Shown one piece after another: positions 1 through 9,031 of a stretch of 64,000 bases of DNA. This DNA comes from Sva-07 sp963752815. Lineage in GTDB: Bacteria; Actinomycetota; Acidimicrobiia; Acidimicrobiales; Ilumatobacteraceae. The stretch covers positions 558,001-622,000 of the forward strand of contig CAVVZI010000006.1 in NCBI GenBank assembly GCA_963752815.1, in the 5' to 3' direction. Below the pieces are notes generated by a model. That model made no database searches. It saw only the letters and a list, made by a program, of their open reading frames with translations, and was not told where the DNA came from. The translations under genes were made by a program, and so were the position numbers. Every line of letters begins with the position of its first letter. The stretch's first letter is position 1.

Positions 1-1
1 G

Positions 2-346
2 ATCGTGCGCGGCTCGATCCAGGCGGTGCCCCTCGGTCAGGCCGAGGCGGCCGACGCGGTCGCGCTGAGCGGGTTCCAGAAGATGTGGTTCGTCGTGTTG
101 CCGCAGGCCCTCCGCATCGCCATTCCACCGCTCGGCAACCAGTACCTCAACCTGATCAAGAACTCCTCACTCGGCGCGGCGATCGGCTTCTACGACCTGA
201 CCCTCGTGGCCACGACGACGGTCGGCAACGGATCACCGGCCGTGCCGGTGTTCGCGCTCACGATGCTCGTGTACATCTCGCTGTCGCTCGTCACGTCGTT
301 CATCGTCAACGTGGCCAACCGTCGGATGGCGCTGGTCGAACGATGA
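2..346 (+). CDS. Amino-acid ABC transporter permease, C-terminal part (AapQ/YhdX-like)
   Basis: This is the C-terminal 114 residues of an inner-membrane permease of the polar amino-acid uptake family; the start lies left of the window. The EAA-type cytoplasmic loop that contacts the ATPase is visible (ALSGFQKMWFVVLPQALR, then IPPLGNQYLNLIKNSS), followed by a last membrane segment and a short basic tail. It ends 10 bases before a second permease, which is followed by the ATPase, so the order is the AapQ-AapM-AapP arrangement of general L-amino-acid transporters. Substrate range cannot be read from this piece. Family is confident; the AapQ assignment rests on gene order. Confidence 0.88.
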   Translation: MVRGSIQAVPLGQAEAADAVALSGFQKMWFVVLPQALRIAIPPLGNQYLNLIKNSSLGAAIGFYDLTLVATTTVGNGSPAVPVFALTMLVYISLSLVTSFIVNVANRRMALVER

Positions 347-356
347 GGCCTGAACG

Positions 357-1637
357 ATGAGCGACGCCATCGTCGAACTCGGTTCCGAACCGGTCATCCA
401 GCCCCCGGTCGATCGCGGGCCGACGACGCGGCGGGGCGCCGGCGTGTGGGTCCGCCACAACCTCTTCCGCACCCCGCTCGACGGCGTGCTGACGGTCGTG
501 TTCGGCACGATCTCGGTCGTCGTGCTCTACAAGGTGTTCACCTTCGTCTTCCTGACCGGACGGTGGGAGATCATCCGCGTCAACCTCCAACTGCTGATGA
601 TCGGACGCTTCCCAGCGGCGCACGTGTTGCGGCTCGCCGTGACGGTGGTCGGACTGGCGGCCTGGGGCGGCCTGATCGCGGGGCTCATCAGCGGGCGACG
701 CGCCCGGGCCGGCACGGCGCGTCGACTCCCACTGCGCCGACGGGTGGCCGATCTGATCGGCCGGTTCTGGGCGCTCGCACTCGTGGTCCTCTACCTGCTC
801 GTGCTGGCGGGGACGCCGGGGCCGTGGATCATGGTGGGGCTGGCGCTCGCCGCTGCCCTGGTGACGAGGATCGCCGGTGATTGGCTCGGCCGCCGCCGGC
901 CCAACCGGGCGATCACCGTCGGGCTCGCGCTCCTCCTCGCGGCGATCCCGCTCGGGCTCTACCTGTACGTCGTCACCGCCGTCGGATTCGACGAGTGGGG
1001 CGGGTTCCTGCTCAACCTGTTCCTCGCCGTGTGCTCGATCGTCCTCTGCTTCCCGCTCGGTGTGCTGCTGGCGCTGGGGCGGCGATCCGGACTGCCGCTC
1101 GTGCGCTGGATGTGCACGGTGTACATCGAGATCATCCGTGGCGCTCCCCTCTTCGTGCTCCTGCTGCTCGCCAACGTCGCCCTCGGGTTCTTCGTGCCGA
1201 CGACCCTGGCTCCCGAGAAGGCGACCCGCGCGATCGTCGTGTTCACGCTGTTCACCGCCGCCTACATGGCCGAGATCGTCCGGGGCGGGTTGCAGTCGAT
1301 CCCGCGCGGCCAGATCGAGGCGGCGAAGGCGGTCGGCCTCTCACCGGTGCGCCAGACGGTCTACGTCGTGCTGCCGCAGGCGCTGCGCAACGTGATCCCG
1401 GCCCAGATCGGCCAGTTGATCTCGTTGTTCAAGGACACGACGCTGGCCGGCATCGCGATGGGGCTCTTCGAACTGCTGAACGTGTCCTCGGCGATCACGG
1501 CCCAGGAAGCGTTCCGCGGGCAAGGACTGATCGGTGAGACGATCACGTTCGCCGCGCTGATGTTCTGGATCGTGGCGTTCACGATGAGTCGGGAGAGCCA
1601 GCGCCTCGAGCGGCGGCTCGGCGTGGGTACGAGATGA
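357..1637 (+). CDS. Amino-acid ABC transporter permease (AapM/YhdY-like)
   Basis: A 426-residue integral membrane permease that would pair with the preceding permease to form the translocation pore. It has a long N-terminal region with extra membrane segments before the conserved domain, as AapM proteins do. The permease core starts near residue 215 (GGFLLNLFLAVCSIVLCFPL) and contains the ATPase-contact loop (AAKAVGLSPVRQTVYVVLPQ) around residues 320-342. ATG 357 follows the previous stop by 10 bases. A substrate-binding protein gene is not seen and would be expected upstream of the window. Confidence 0.9.
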   Translation: MSDAIVELGSEPVIQPPVDRGPTTRRGAGVWVRHNLFRTPLDGVLTVVFGTISVVVLYKVFTFVFLTGRWEIIRVNLQLLMIGRFPAAHVLRLAVTVVGLAAWGGLIAGLISGRRARAGTARRLPLRRRVADLIGRFWALALVVLYLLVLAGTPGPWIMVGLALAAALVTRIAGDWLGRRRPNRAITVGLALLLAAIPLGLYLYVVTAVGFDEWGGFLLNLFLAVCSIVLCFPLGVLLALGRRSGLPLVRWMCTVYIEIIRGAPLFVLLLLANVALGFFVPTTLAPEKATRAIVVFTLFTAAYMAEIVRGGLQSIPRGQIEAAKAVGLSPVRQTVYVVLPQALRNVIPAQIGQLISLFKDTTLAGIAMGLFELLNVSSAITAQEAFRGQGLIGETITFAALMFWIVAFTMSRESQRLERRLGVGTR

Positions 1638-1662
1638 GTGAGACCAGTTGAGTGGGAGCCAG

Positions 1663-2466
1663 ATGAGCGACGACGGCGAGATGAGCGAGCAGACGGGCGC
1701 CGTGTTCAACGACGCGACCGCGATGTCGGGCGATGGCGCGCCGATGATCGAGCTCGAACACGTCGACAAGTTCTTCGGCGACTTCCAGGCACTGAAGGAC
1801 ATCAACCTCAAGGTGGCGACCACCGAGGTCGTCGTCGTGATCGGGCCGTCGGGGTCGGGCAAGTCGACGATGATCCGCTGCGTCAACCGGCTCGAGGAGC
1901 ACGACGCGGGGCGGATCGTCGTCGACGGCACCGAGCTGTCCAACGACATCCGCAACATCGCCGAGGTCCGGCGCGAGACCGGCATGGTCTTCCAGAGCTT
2001 CAACCTGTTCCCCCACCTCAGCGTGCTCGACAACATCACGCTCGCCCCGCGCAAGGTGCGCAAGCTGCCCAAGGCGAAGGCCGAGGAGCTCGGGATGGAG
2101 CTGCTCGCGCAGGTGAAGATCCCCGAGCAGGCCCGCAAGTACCCGGGCCAACTGTCGGGCGGCCAGCAGCAACGGGTGGCGATCGCCCGCGCGTTGGCGA
2201 TGAGGCCGAAGGTGATGCTGTTCGACGAGCCGACCTCGGCGCTCGACCCGGAGATGATCAACGAGGTGCTCGACACGATGAAGGACCTCGCCCTCGGCGG
2301 CATGACGATGGTCGTCGTCACCCACGAGATGGGCTTCGCCCGCGAGGTCGCCGACCGTGTCGTGTTCATGGAGGCCGGCCAGATCGTCGAGGTCGGCACG
2401 CCCGAGCACTTCTTCACCTCACCCCAGGAGGAACGCACCAAGCGCTTCCTCTCCCAGATCCTCTGA
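1663..2466 (+). CDS. Amino-acid ABC transporter ATP-binding protein (AapP/GlnQ-like)
   Basis: The ATPase that powers the two permeases upstream. From ATG 1663 it is 267 residues. Walker A (GPSGSGKST) lies at about 61-69, the ABC signature (LSGGQQQR) at about 164-171, Walker B with the catalytic glutamate (VMLFDEP) at about 184-190 and the switch histidine (VTHEMGF) near 219. The core matches the usual 240-260 residue length, so the first ~27 residues are an extension. ATG 1663 has GGGAG four bases upstream; TTG 1648 and ATG 1681 are alternatives. It closes the transporter operon and is followed by a strong hairpin. Confidence 0.93.
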   Translation: MSDDGEMSEQTGAVFNDATAMSGDGAPMIELEHVDKFFGDFQALKDINLKVATTEVVVVIGPSGSGKSTMIRCVNRLEEHDAGRIVVDGTELSNDIRNIAEVRRETGMVFQSFNLFPHLSVLDNITLAPRKVRKLPKAKAEELGMELLAQVKIPEQARKYPGQLSGGQQQRVAIARALAMRPKVMLFDEPTSALDPEMINEVLDTMKDLALGGMTMVVVTHEMGFAREVADRVVFMEAGQIVEVGTPEHFFTSPQEERTKRFLSQIL

Positions 2467-2485
2467 CGCCCGCCCCAACTCCCCA

Positions 2486-2540
2486 CCCGAAAATTGCCCC
2501 GAATCGCGCGCTCAGCGTTCGATTCGGGGCATTTTTCGGG
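2486..2540. terminator. Bidirectional terminator hairpin
   Basis: Two 21-base arms (2486-2506 and 2520-2540) pair with a single mismatch around a 13-base loop. The arms carry A- and T-runs at the outer ends (CCGAAAA and TTTTTCGG), so transcripts from either side end in a U-containing tract. It lies between the plus-strand ATPase gene and the minus-strand glycosyltransferase gene, whose stop codon begins two bases after the hairpin. Confidence 0.85.
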
Positions 2541-2541
2541 T

Positions 2542-4575
2542 TCAGAGGCGGTCGAGGAGCTGCCGGCAGAGGGGGCTCTGGCTGTCGGCCGTGGAGCGGA
2601 GGGGGCCGGCGGCGAGGAGTTCGCCGGGGAGGAACAGCATGGCGTCGTCGCCGGAGCCGGTGTCGACGGTGATCGTCGAGGTGTTCGTGACCGGGTCGAC
2701 GATGACGGTGACGTCTCGCTGCTCGCCCTCCTGGAGCGGGACCCAGCCCGGCACCGTCTGGTCGCTGACGACCGCACCCGCATCGTCGGTCACGACGACG
2801 TGCGCGGCGGCGGGATCGGACACGTCGAGATCAACGGTCCAGCCATCGCCGGCAGCGAGCGGAGAGGGAACGCGTTCGGCACCCACGGTCTGGGTCATCT
2901 GCCGTGCGGATCCCCGCTCGATGGCGACCCAGACTCCCTGCTCGGCGGTGTAGACGCCGGTGCAGCCGGCATCGGGATCGACGTTGATCGCGGTCAAACC
3001 GTCACGACCGACGGGGTCGCCGGGCTGGATCGCCGCGAGGCCGGGTGACGGCGCCGGGAAGATCGCGTCGTCCAGCGCGTAGCGCAGCTCGGTGAAGCCC
3101 GGGGACTTCTGATCGATGTTCCAGGTGGCGAGCGACACGTTCACCCAGGCGCCCCACACGACGAGGATCACCGCGCCGACTCGCAGCCAGCGTCGGACCG
3201 GCCGGTCGGCCGCCCACCCGGCGACGACCCAGGCGCCGAGCGCCCCGGCCACGACGAGCGGCGGCAGCATGTCGATCAGGTACCGGTTGGCCAGGAAGCC
3301 GATGAGGAATGTCGGCAGGGCCCCGATCGTGGTGCACACGATGACGAGTCCCCACGTGAGCGAACGGTGCCGCACGAGCCAGACCGCCCCGACGATCGCC
3401 AGGATCATCAGCAACGTGGCCGTGAGCGTCAGCGACGACGCCGGGGTGTTGCCGAGCAACGGATACGACGCCCGGTTCGTACCGACGGGACCGAAGCGAA
3501 CGAACGGGAGCAGTCGTTCGAACCGGATGGCGTCCGGGCGCAGGTACTGCACGACGGTCGTGCTGAGGAAGCGGCTGGAGAAGAAGCTCTCGTTGTTCCC
3601 GGCGAACCAGGCGGCCCGGGCCGGATCCTGCAACGACAGCAGCTGCCGGCCACCCGGCACCGAGAACAGCGTCCCGAACTTGGCGAAGTTGACCGCGGCG
3701 TGGGCGATCAACGGCACCAGCCCGCCCAGGATCGCCAGCCGTCCGGCCCGCATCCCGTCGGTCCGGCTGCGCCAGGCGAGCACCACCCCGCACGCCCCGA
3801 TCGCGAGCGCCACGCCGATACCGATCGGTGCCCGGGTGAGCGTCGCCGCCAAGGCCGCCGCCACGGCGCCTGCGAGCAGCCGATTCGACGTGAACCCGCC
3901 CGCTCCCCATTCCACGATCAACGTCGCCGACACCAGCGCGAGGGTGAACGCCCACAGCTCGGTCTCGTTGTAGACCGAGATCCAGCCGGCGGCGAACAAC
4001 ACCGGGGAGAACGCCACGGCCGCCGTGAACAATCCCACGACCCAGCGCTCGTCGACCGCCTTCCCGTCCGTTCGGTTCGTTTGGGGTCGGGGCCGGAACG
4101 AACGGTTCGTTTGGGGTCGGGGCCGGAACGAACCGACCTCCCCGGTCACCACCGTCTGGGCGGCGCGGGCGAGGCGCGCCGACCAGCGGCACGACACGAC
4201 GACCGCGATCAGCATCGACACGCGCACGAGGCGCGCCGTGAAGAGATCGCCGAAGAGCTGGAACGGCATCCGCACGATCGACAGGAACGGCCCGTAGTAC
4301 AGGTACGTCCCGCCGTCGATGAGGAAGCCCTCCGGACCGGGCACCGCCGGGTCGACGGCCAGGCGGCCGCGCAGGAACACCCGCGCCTGTTCGTCGTAGA
4401 AGTCCGCGCTGAAACCCGCACGGGCGAACAGGTTCCAGGGATGCCACGACGTGGAGACGAGCCAGAACAGCGCCACGGCGATCGCGGTGACGATGTTCAC
4501 CACCGCCGCCGTGGACAGCCCCGATGATCGGACTGGAGCCTCGACCTCGGTGCTCGGATCGACGGTGGTCGTCAC
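2542..4575 (-). CDS. Multi-membrane glycosyltransferase-like protein (GT-C type), with in-frame repeat
   Basis: A 677-residue protein with about ten hydrophobic segments and a soluble C-terminal domain, the layout of GT-C enzymes that use polyprenyl-phosphate sugars outside the membrane. The first extracellular loop carries acidic residues (ADFYDEQARVFLRGRL, about residues 60-75) of the kind that form the GT-C catalytic site. Acceptor and donor are unknown. GTG 4573-4575 overlaps the TGA of the upstream gene in a GTGA junction. Odd feature: residues about 148-167 are encoded by two copies of a 29-bp dispersed element, giving FRPRPQTNR twice in a loop between membrane segments. Confidence 0.75.
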   Translation of the reverse strand: MTTTVDPSTEVEAPVRSSGLSTAAVVNIVTAIAVALFWLVSTSWHPWNLFARAGFSADFYDEQARVFLRGRLAVDPAVPGPEGFLIDGGTYLYYGPFLSIVRMPFQLFGDLFTARLVRVSMLIAVVVSCRWSARLARAAQTVVTGEVGSFRPRPQTNRSFRPRPQTNRTDGKAVDERWVVGLFTAAVAFSPVLFAAGWISVYNETELWAFTLALVSATLIVEWGAGGFTSNRLLAGAVAAALAATLTRAPIGIGVALAIGACGVVLAWRSRTDGMRAGRLAILGGLVPLIAHAAVNFAKFGTLFSVPGGRQLLSLQDPARAAWFAGNNESFFSSRFLSTTVVQYLRPDAIRFERLLPFVRFGPVGTNRASYPLLGNTPASSLTLTATLLMILAIVGAVWLVRHRSLTWGLVIVCTTIGALPTFLIGFLANRYLIDMLPPLVVAGALGAWVVAGWAADRPVRRWLRVGAVILVVWGAWVNVSLATWNIDQKSPGFTELRYALDDAIFPAPSPGLAAIQPGDPVGRDGLTAINVDPDAGCTGVYTAEQGVWVAIERGSARQMTQTVGAERVPSPLAAGDGWTVDLDVSDPAAAHVVVTDDAGAVVSDQTVPGWVPLQEGEQRDVTVIVDPVTNTSTITVDTGSGDDAMLFLPGELLAAGPLRSTADSQSPLCRQLLDRL
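4075..4133 (+). repeat. Tandem pair of 29-bp element (locus 1, inside a gene)
   Basis: Two identical 29-base units, 4075-4103 and 4105-4133, are separated by one base. Each begins GTTCGTT and ends AACGAAC, a 7-bp perfect inverted repeat, around a G-rich centre (TGGGGTCGGGGCCGG). The period is 30, so the pair adds 20 codons without breaking the host reading frame. The same element occurs as pairs at 20778-20839 and 57318-57388. In this locus both units carry CCGGAACG where the others have CCAGAACG. Confidence 0.9.
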
Positions 4576-6026
4576 GACGGGTCGAGCAGCGCCGGCGCCG
4601 TCTCGAGCTTCACCACGAACTGGTACGCGAACATCGTGGGCCACACGGTACGCAGCACGCGATCGACGACCGCGACGAACGTGCCCGCGCCGCCCTCCAC
4701 CCCGAGGACGTCCAGTGGCAGCCCGGCGTAGCGCTCGGCCGTCGTGACCAGGCCCGTGTTGGCGACCGCCCGGCGGAAGCTCCGCCGCGTGAAGAAGCGG
4801 ACGTGTGTGCGGTCGAGGATGCCGCGCTGGTCGTAGTCGAACAGACCCGCTGCGGTCCGGCCGCGCGGGTACCAGTGGCCGAAGTTCGGAACGCTGGCGA
4901 CGATCATCCCCGTCCGCGACGTCCGGCCGGCGAGATCGGCGAGCAGAACGTCCGGGTTGCGCACGTGTTCGATCACATCGGCGGCGATCACGACGTCGAA
5001 ACCGCCTCCCACCTCGTCGGGGAGACCGTGTTCGAGGTCGGCCTCGAAGAAGCGGTCGGTCCGCTCGGTCACGCCCTCGTCGGCGAGCAGGTCGACCCCC
5101 GTGACGTGATGCCCGCGGCGGCGCAGTTCGGCGGCGACCCAGCCGGGCCCGCACCCGACGTCGAGCACCCGCAAGGGAACGTCGTCCGGAACGAGTTCGA
5201 GCACGATGCCGTGCGAACTGTCCGGCGACGGCTTGTACGCGTAGGGCTCGTCCTTGTGCCCGAGGTCGCCGCGGCCGAAGCCGACCTCGCCGAGGCGATG
5301 GCGGACCGTGTCGAGCACGATGTCGCGGGCGTAGGCGATGCCGTTGACGCGCGAGATCTCGTCGCCGTAGTACGTGGGGATCGGCACCTCGACGATGCGC
5401 CGATGCGAACCGAGCAGCTGCAGGATGATCTCGGTGTCGAAGTCGAACCCGTCGCTGTTGCCGACGAACGGCAGGTCGGCCAGTGCCGACACCCGGTAGG
5501 CGCGGTAGCCCGAGTGCCACTCGCTCAACCGGACGCCGGCGATCACGTTCTGGGTGCGGGTCAGGATCCGGTTGCCGACGTACTTGTACAGCGGCATCCC
5601 GCCGCGGCGGGCCCCGCCCGGGTCGAGCATGCGCGAGCCGAACACCGCATCGACGCCATCGTCGGCGAACGGCGCCAGGAGATCGGGCATCTTCTCCGGC
5701 GCGTACTGACCGTCGCCGTGCAGCAGGACCACGATGTCCCAACCGTGATCGATGGCGTAGCGGTACCCGGCCTTCTGGTTGCCGCCGTAGCCGAGGTTGG
5801 CCTCGTGCCGCACGATCGTCAGCGGGATGTCGGCACCGTCGGCGATGTACTCGTGGGCGACGTCGAACGTCGCATCGCCCGAGTGGTCGTCCATCACGAG
5901 CACTTCGACCAGTTCGCTGCGCAGCGGCGACGGGATGCGGTCGAGCACCCAGCGCAGCGTCGTCTCGGCGTTGTAGGCGACGACGAGCACCCCGACCTTC
6001 ACGAGCCGCTCCCGTCTCGCGTGCAT
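4572..6026 (-). CDS. Fused GT2 glycosyltransferase and SAM methyltransferase
   Basis: A 484-residue cytoplasmic protein with two catalytic domains. Residues about 10-230 are a GT2 glycosyltransferase of the polyprenol-phosphate type (VLVVAYNAETTL, VMDDHSGDAT, HEANLGYGGNQKAGY, LLHGDGQYAPE with the metal-binding DGD). Residues about 285-420 are a class I methyltransferase (LRVLDVGCGPGWVAAEL, then IAADVIEHVRNPD). There are no obvious membrane helices. The start is ATG 6026, 16 bases after the upstream stop; GTG at the VKVGVLVV position is possible. It ends in a GTGA overlap with the next membrane glycosyltransferase, so the two are probably co-translated. Substrates are unknown. Confidence 0.85.
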   Translation of the reverse strand: MHARRERLVKVGVLVVAYNAETTLRWVLDRIPSPLRSELVEVLVMDDHSGDATFDVAHEYIADGADIPLTIVRHEANLGYGGNQKAGYRYAIDHGWDIVVLLHGDGQYAPEKMPDLLAPFADDGVDAVFGSRMLDPGGARRGGMPLYKYVGNRILTRTQNVIAGVRLSEWHSGYRAYRVSALADLPFVGNSDGFDFDTEIILQLLGSHRRIVEVPIPTYYGDEISRVNGIAYARDIVLDTVRHRLGEVGFGRGDLGHKDEPYAYKPSPDSSHGIVLELVPDDVPLRVLDVGCGPGWVAAELRRRGHHVTGVDLLADEGVTERTDRFFEADLEHGLPDEVGGGFDVVIAADVIEHVRNPDVLLADLAGRTSRTGMIVASVPNFGHWYPRGRTAAGLFDYDQRGILDRTHVRFFTRRSFRRAVANTGLVTTAERYAGLPLDVLGVEGGAGTFVAVVDRVLRTVWPTMFAYQFVVKLETAPALLDPS

Positions 6027-6042
6027 GGCGCGAACGAGCAGC

Positions 6043-7197
6043 TCATCGGCGGTAGACCCATTGCCGCAACACTACAAAGCGGAAGATCGCCGCGGCCGTC
6101 CACGTGATGGCGAGCACGACGAGTTCGGCGGTCGGGTTGCCGTTGACGGCGGCCAGTGCCAGCGACGTGACGAGCAGCGAGATCGCGAACACGGTGAACG
6201 TCGTGACCATCCGCCATCCGCGGTCCTCGTCGCTGCGCCGATGGAACGTCCAGCGCCGGTTGGCCCAGTTGTTGCCGATCGCCGTGGCGGTGAAGCCGAC
6301 CACGTTGGCCCACACCGCGCCGATCTCGTCACGCAGCAGCAGGAAGATCACGAGGCTGACCGCCGTCGAGACGAGACCGATGCTCGCGAAGGTCACCGTC
6401 TGGCGGCCGAAGTCGTCGGCCAGCGGCTGGCGCTCGTGCTCGCCGAGATCGACCGAGGCCCGGCCCCTGGCGAAGCGCCACGCCATGCGTCGCACACCGC
6501 GCAGATCGGCCATCGCCGTGGAACGCACGTCGACACGGCTGTCGGGATCGTCGATCCAGTCGACGGGCACCTCGTGGACGCGCAGCCCGTTGTATTCGGC
6601 GAGCAGCAGCAGTTCGGTGTCGAAGAACCAGGCTTCGTCCTCCACTGCCGGGAGCAGCAACTGCACCACGTCGGCGCGGCCCGCCTTGAAACCGCACTGC
6701 GCGTCGCGGAACCGGACCGCGAACACCAGCCGCAACAGTTGGTTGTAGCACCGGGAGATCAACTCGCGTTTCGGGCCCCGGGCCACCACGGAGTTGGAGC
6801 TCAGGCGTGACCCGATGGCGAGGTCGGAGTGGCCCGACACGAGGGGCGCCACGAGCGGGAGCAGGCCGGTGAGGCCCGTCGACAGGTCGACGTCGGTGTA
6901 GGCGACCACGTCGGCGTCGGAGGCCGACCAGGCCGCCCGCAGCGCCCGTCCACGACCCTTCTGGTCGAGGTGCAGGTGGACGATCCGGTCGTCGGCGCCC
7001 GCCAGCCGGGTGGCGATCGCCGCGGTGCCGTCGGTCGATGCGTTGTCGGCGATGACGATCCGCCACTGGAACGGGAACCCGTGGATCAGGTGCTCGCGCA
7101 ACCGGCAGATGCTCGATTCGAGGATCGCCTCCTCGTTGTAGACGGGCACCACGATGTCGACCCGGGAGTCACGGACGCTGCCGTCGGCCGTGCTCAC
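6043..7197 (-). CDS. GT2 glycosyltransferase fused to a GtrA-like membrane domain
   Basis: A 384-residue protein. The N-terminal ~240 residues are a dolichyl-phosphate-glucose/mannose type GT2 domain (VDIVVPVYNEEAIL, IADNASTDGT, AYTDVDLSTGL as the DxD motif, FRDAQCGFKAGR). The C-terminal ~125 residues are a four-helix GtrA domain (FASIGLVSTAVSLVIF, GNNWANRRWTFHRR), a family linked to flipping or presenting polyprenyl-phosphate sugars. Inferred role: make and present a lipid-linked sugar donor for the neighbouring GT-C proteins. GTG 7197 overlaps the stop of the upstream gene in a GTGA junction, which decides the start. Confidence 0.88.
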   Translation of the reverse strand: MSTADGSVRDSRVDIVVPVYNEEAILESSICRLREHLIHGFPFQWRIVIADNASTDGTAAIATRLAGADDRIVHLHLDQKGRGRALRAAWSASDADVVAYTDVDLSTGLTGLLPLVAPLVSGHSDLAIGSRLSSNSVVARGPKRELISRCYNQLLRLVFAVRFRDAQCGFKAGRADVVQLLLPAVEDEAWFFDTELLLLAEYNGLRVHEVPVDWIDDPDSRVDVRSTAMADLRGVRRMAWRFARGRASVDLGEHERQPLADDFGRQTVTFASIGLVSTAVSLVIFLLLRDEIGAVWANVVGFTATAIGNNWANRRWTFHRRSDEDRGWRMVTTFTVFAISLLVTSLALAAVNGNPTAELVVLAITWTAAAIFRFVVLRQWVYRR

Positions 7198-9021
7198 GGC
7201 CCGTCCTCGGCCGTCACGTCCGCGATGTCGAACGGGTCGGGGACGATGCCGCTGTCGCTGATGAACACGGCGACGGCGCGATCGTTCACGTTGTTGAGGC
7301 TGAACGGGGTGCGATCGCCGTCGTGGAAGGCGATACGCCGGACGCCAGGGAGCTCCTCGAGGGCCTCGGCACCGGCGCGGACGAACACGACGGGTCGGTT
7401 CGACCGGTCCTCGTCGGTGGCGAGACGGCGCGGGCCCAGTTGCCGGCTGAGCGGCACGTCGTCGACCACGAAGTCGACACCGCTCTCGACCAACTGCGCC
7501 ATCACCGGCGCCGTGTACGGCTCGGCGAACCCGAGTCCACCGGCGTCGAATCGCACCGCCTCCGGGGCGTTCGGATCGCGGGCGAAGTAGTCGGACACCT
7601 GCGACCGGATGTCGGCGATCGAGTCGTACGTGGTTCGGAAATACACCGGTCCGGCGGCGTTCGCATGGACGGGGATCGTCGCGGCCGCCGCGATCAGACC
7701 GATCACGGCGAGCCCGGCGACGGCACCACGGCGCGCATCGGCGCGCAGCACGGACAGGATCGACAGCACGAGCAGATACGTGGCGAACGCCCCGATGACC
7801 CACAGGTAACGGATCTTGTGCGGGGTCAGTCCGAGCACGTCGATCGGCGTGACGATCAGCGTGACCATGGCGACGCCACTGCACAGCGCGAGGAGCCAGT
7901 AACCCCGCTCGATGGCAACGTGTCCGCTCCGCCGTGCGGCCCCCCAACCCAGTGCCACCACCGCGACGAACAACACCAGGGCCACGAGCGCGGGGCCGAG
8001 CCCGGTCAGATCGGGCGCGGACAACACTCGTCCGTCGGGCGTGTCGATCCACGTCGAGCTCGGCACGGACGTGTCGAAACCCGGCCGCAGCCACCACGGC
8101 GCCTGGGCGACGACCGAGCTGAACAGGCGCAGGCCGACCGACAGGCCGGTGGCGCTCTTCTCCGCTCCCGATCCCGAGCCGCCGGTGCCGGCCGTGAGCA
8201 GGCGGCCGAGGTTGCCCTGGCCGGCACTGAAGAACTGCTCCCACAACGGCTGGGCCCAGAGCACCAGACCGACGATCACGGAGTTCCGCAACGGCGCCCG
8301 CAGGTCGCGGAACCGCCCCGTCCCGCCGCCGCGCCGTCGCAGGACGACCACGCCGAGGGCGAACGCCAGCAGGATCGGCACGAGGAACAGGTAGCCGAGG
8401 TGGGTCTCCATGCAGAACGAGCCGACGGCCACCGCCAGCGGCAGGAGGACCACGTCGTCGTCGATCACCGCCCACACCGTGCACAGCAGGAGCCAGAAGG
8501 GCAGGACCAGCACGTTCGGCTGCCACGGGTCGTAGAGCAACTCGCTCCCGAGCGTCCAGACGAGCCCGGCGGTGATGACCTGGGCGACGATCGCCGCGGT
8601 CGGCCCGCCCGTTCGCGACGTGACGAACCCGACCGCCCAGACCATCGCGATGTTGAGGGCGGCGATGGCGAGGGCGATGCCCACCGCCCCGCCGAACAGG
8701 CGCACGGGCAGGGCGACGACGTCGAACAGCAGCGGGCCGGGATGGTTGACGTCGACACCCGAGCTGATCGACGCCGACGACCAGGTGCCGAGCAGCGGAT
8801 GGTTGCGGGTGAACACGTCGCAGTCCGCGCAACTCGATCAGGGCGTTGTCGCCGATCGCCTCGTAGCCGCGGCGGATGCCGCGGACCGCCGAGAGCAGGA
8901 TCACGAAGCTGGTCGCCGCCGCGAGGACCTTCCAGCCCCACCGTCGCGCACGGTCGTCGATCGACACGGCCGGCGCCGAGAGCGGCTCGGTGATTTCGAG
9001 GCCACTCGTCTCGGCGGTCAC
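7194..9021 (-). CDS. Multi-membrane GT-C-like protein, one frame break
   Basis: Read through a single frame break, this encodes about 608 residues with around ten membrane segments and a soluble C-terminal domain. The N-terminus (MTAETSGLEITEP, then a membrane helix) is in one frame as far as IGDNALIELR. From DVFTRNHPLLG the protein continues in another frame. Dropping one of the two bases 8825-8826 gives IELRDCDVFTRNHPL, which matches the layout of the paralogue immediately upstream (TELRVRDVGGRHTPLIG). The loop with D and E residues is where GT-C enzymes carry catalytic acids. It overlaps the next gene by a GTGA junction. No exact function can be assigned. Confidence 0.72.
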
Positions 9022-9031
9022 GACGCGACCG

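Noticed and set aside
2542..5742. A single 1066-residue open frame on the minus strand
   Set aside because: Its first ~390 residues are an out-of-frame reading of the GT2-methyltransferase gene. The real gene starts at GTG 4575, which overlaps that gene's stop.
6043..9021. A 992-residue protein
   Set aside because: It joins the first ~65 residues of one membrane protein to the GT2-GtrA protein through a frame that is nonsense in between. A one-base error at 8825 explains the two real genes.
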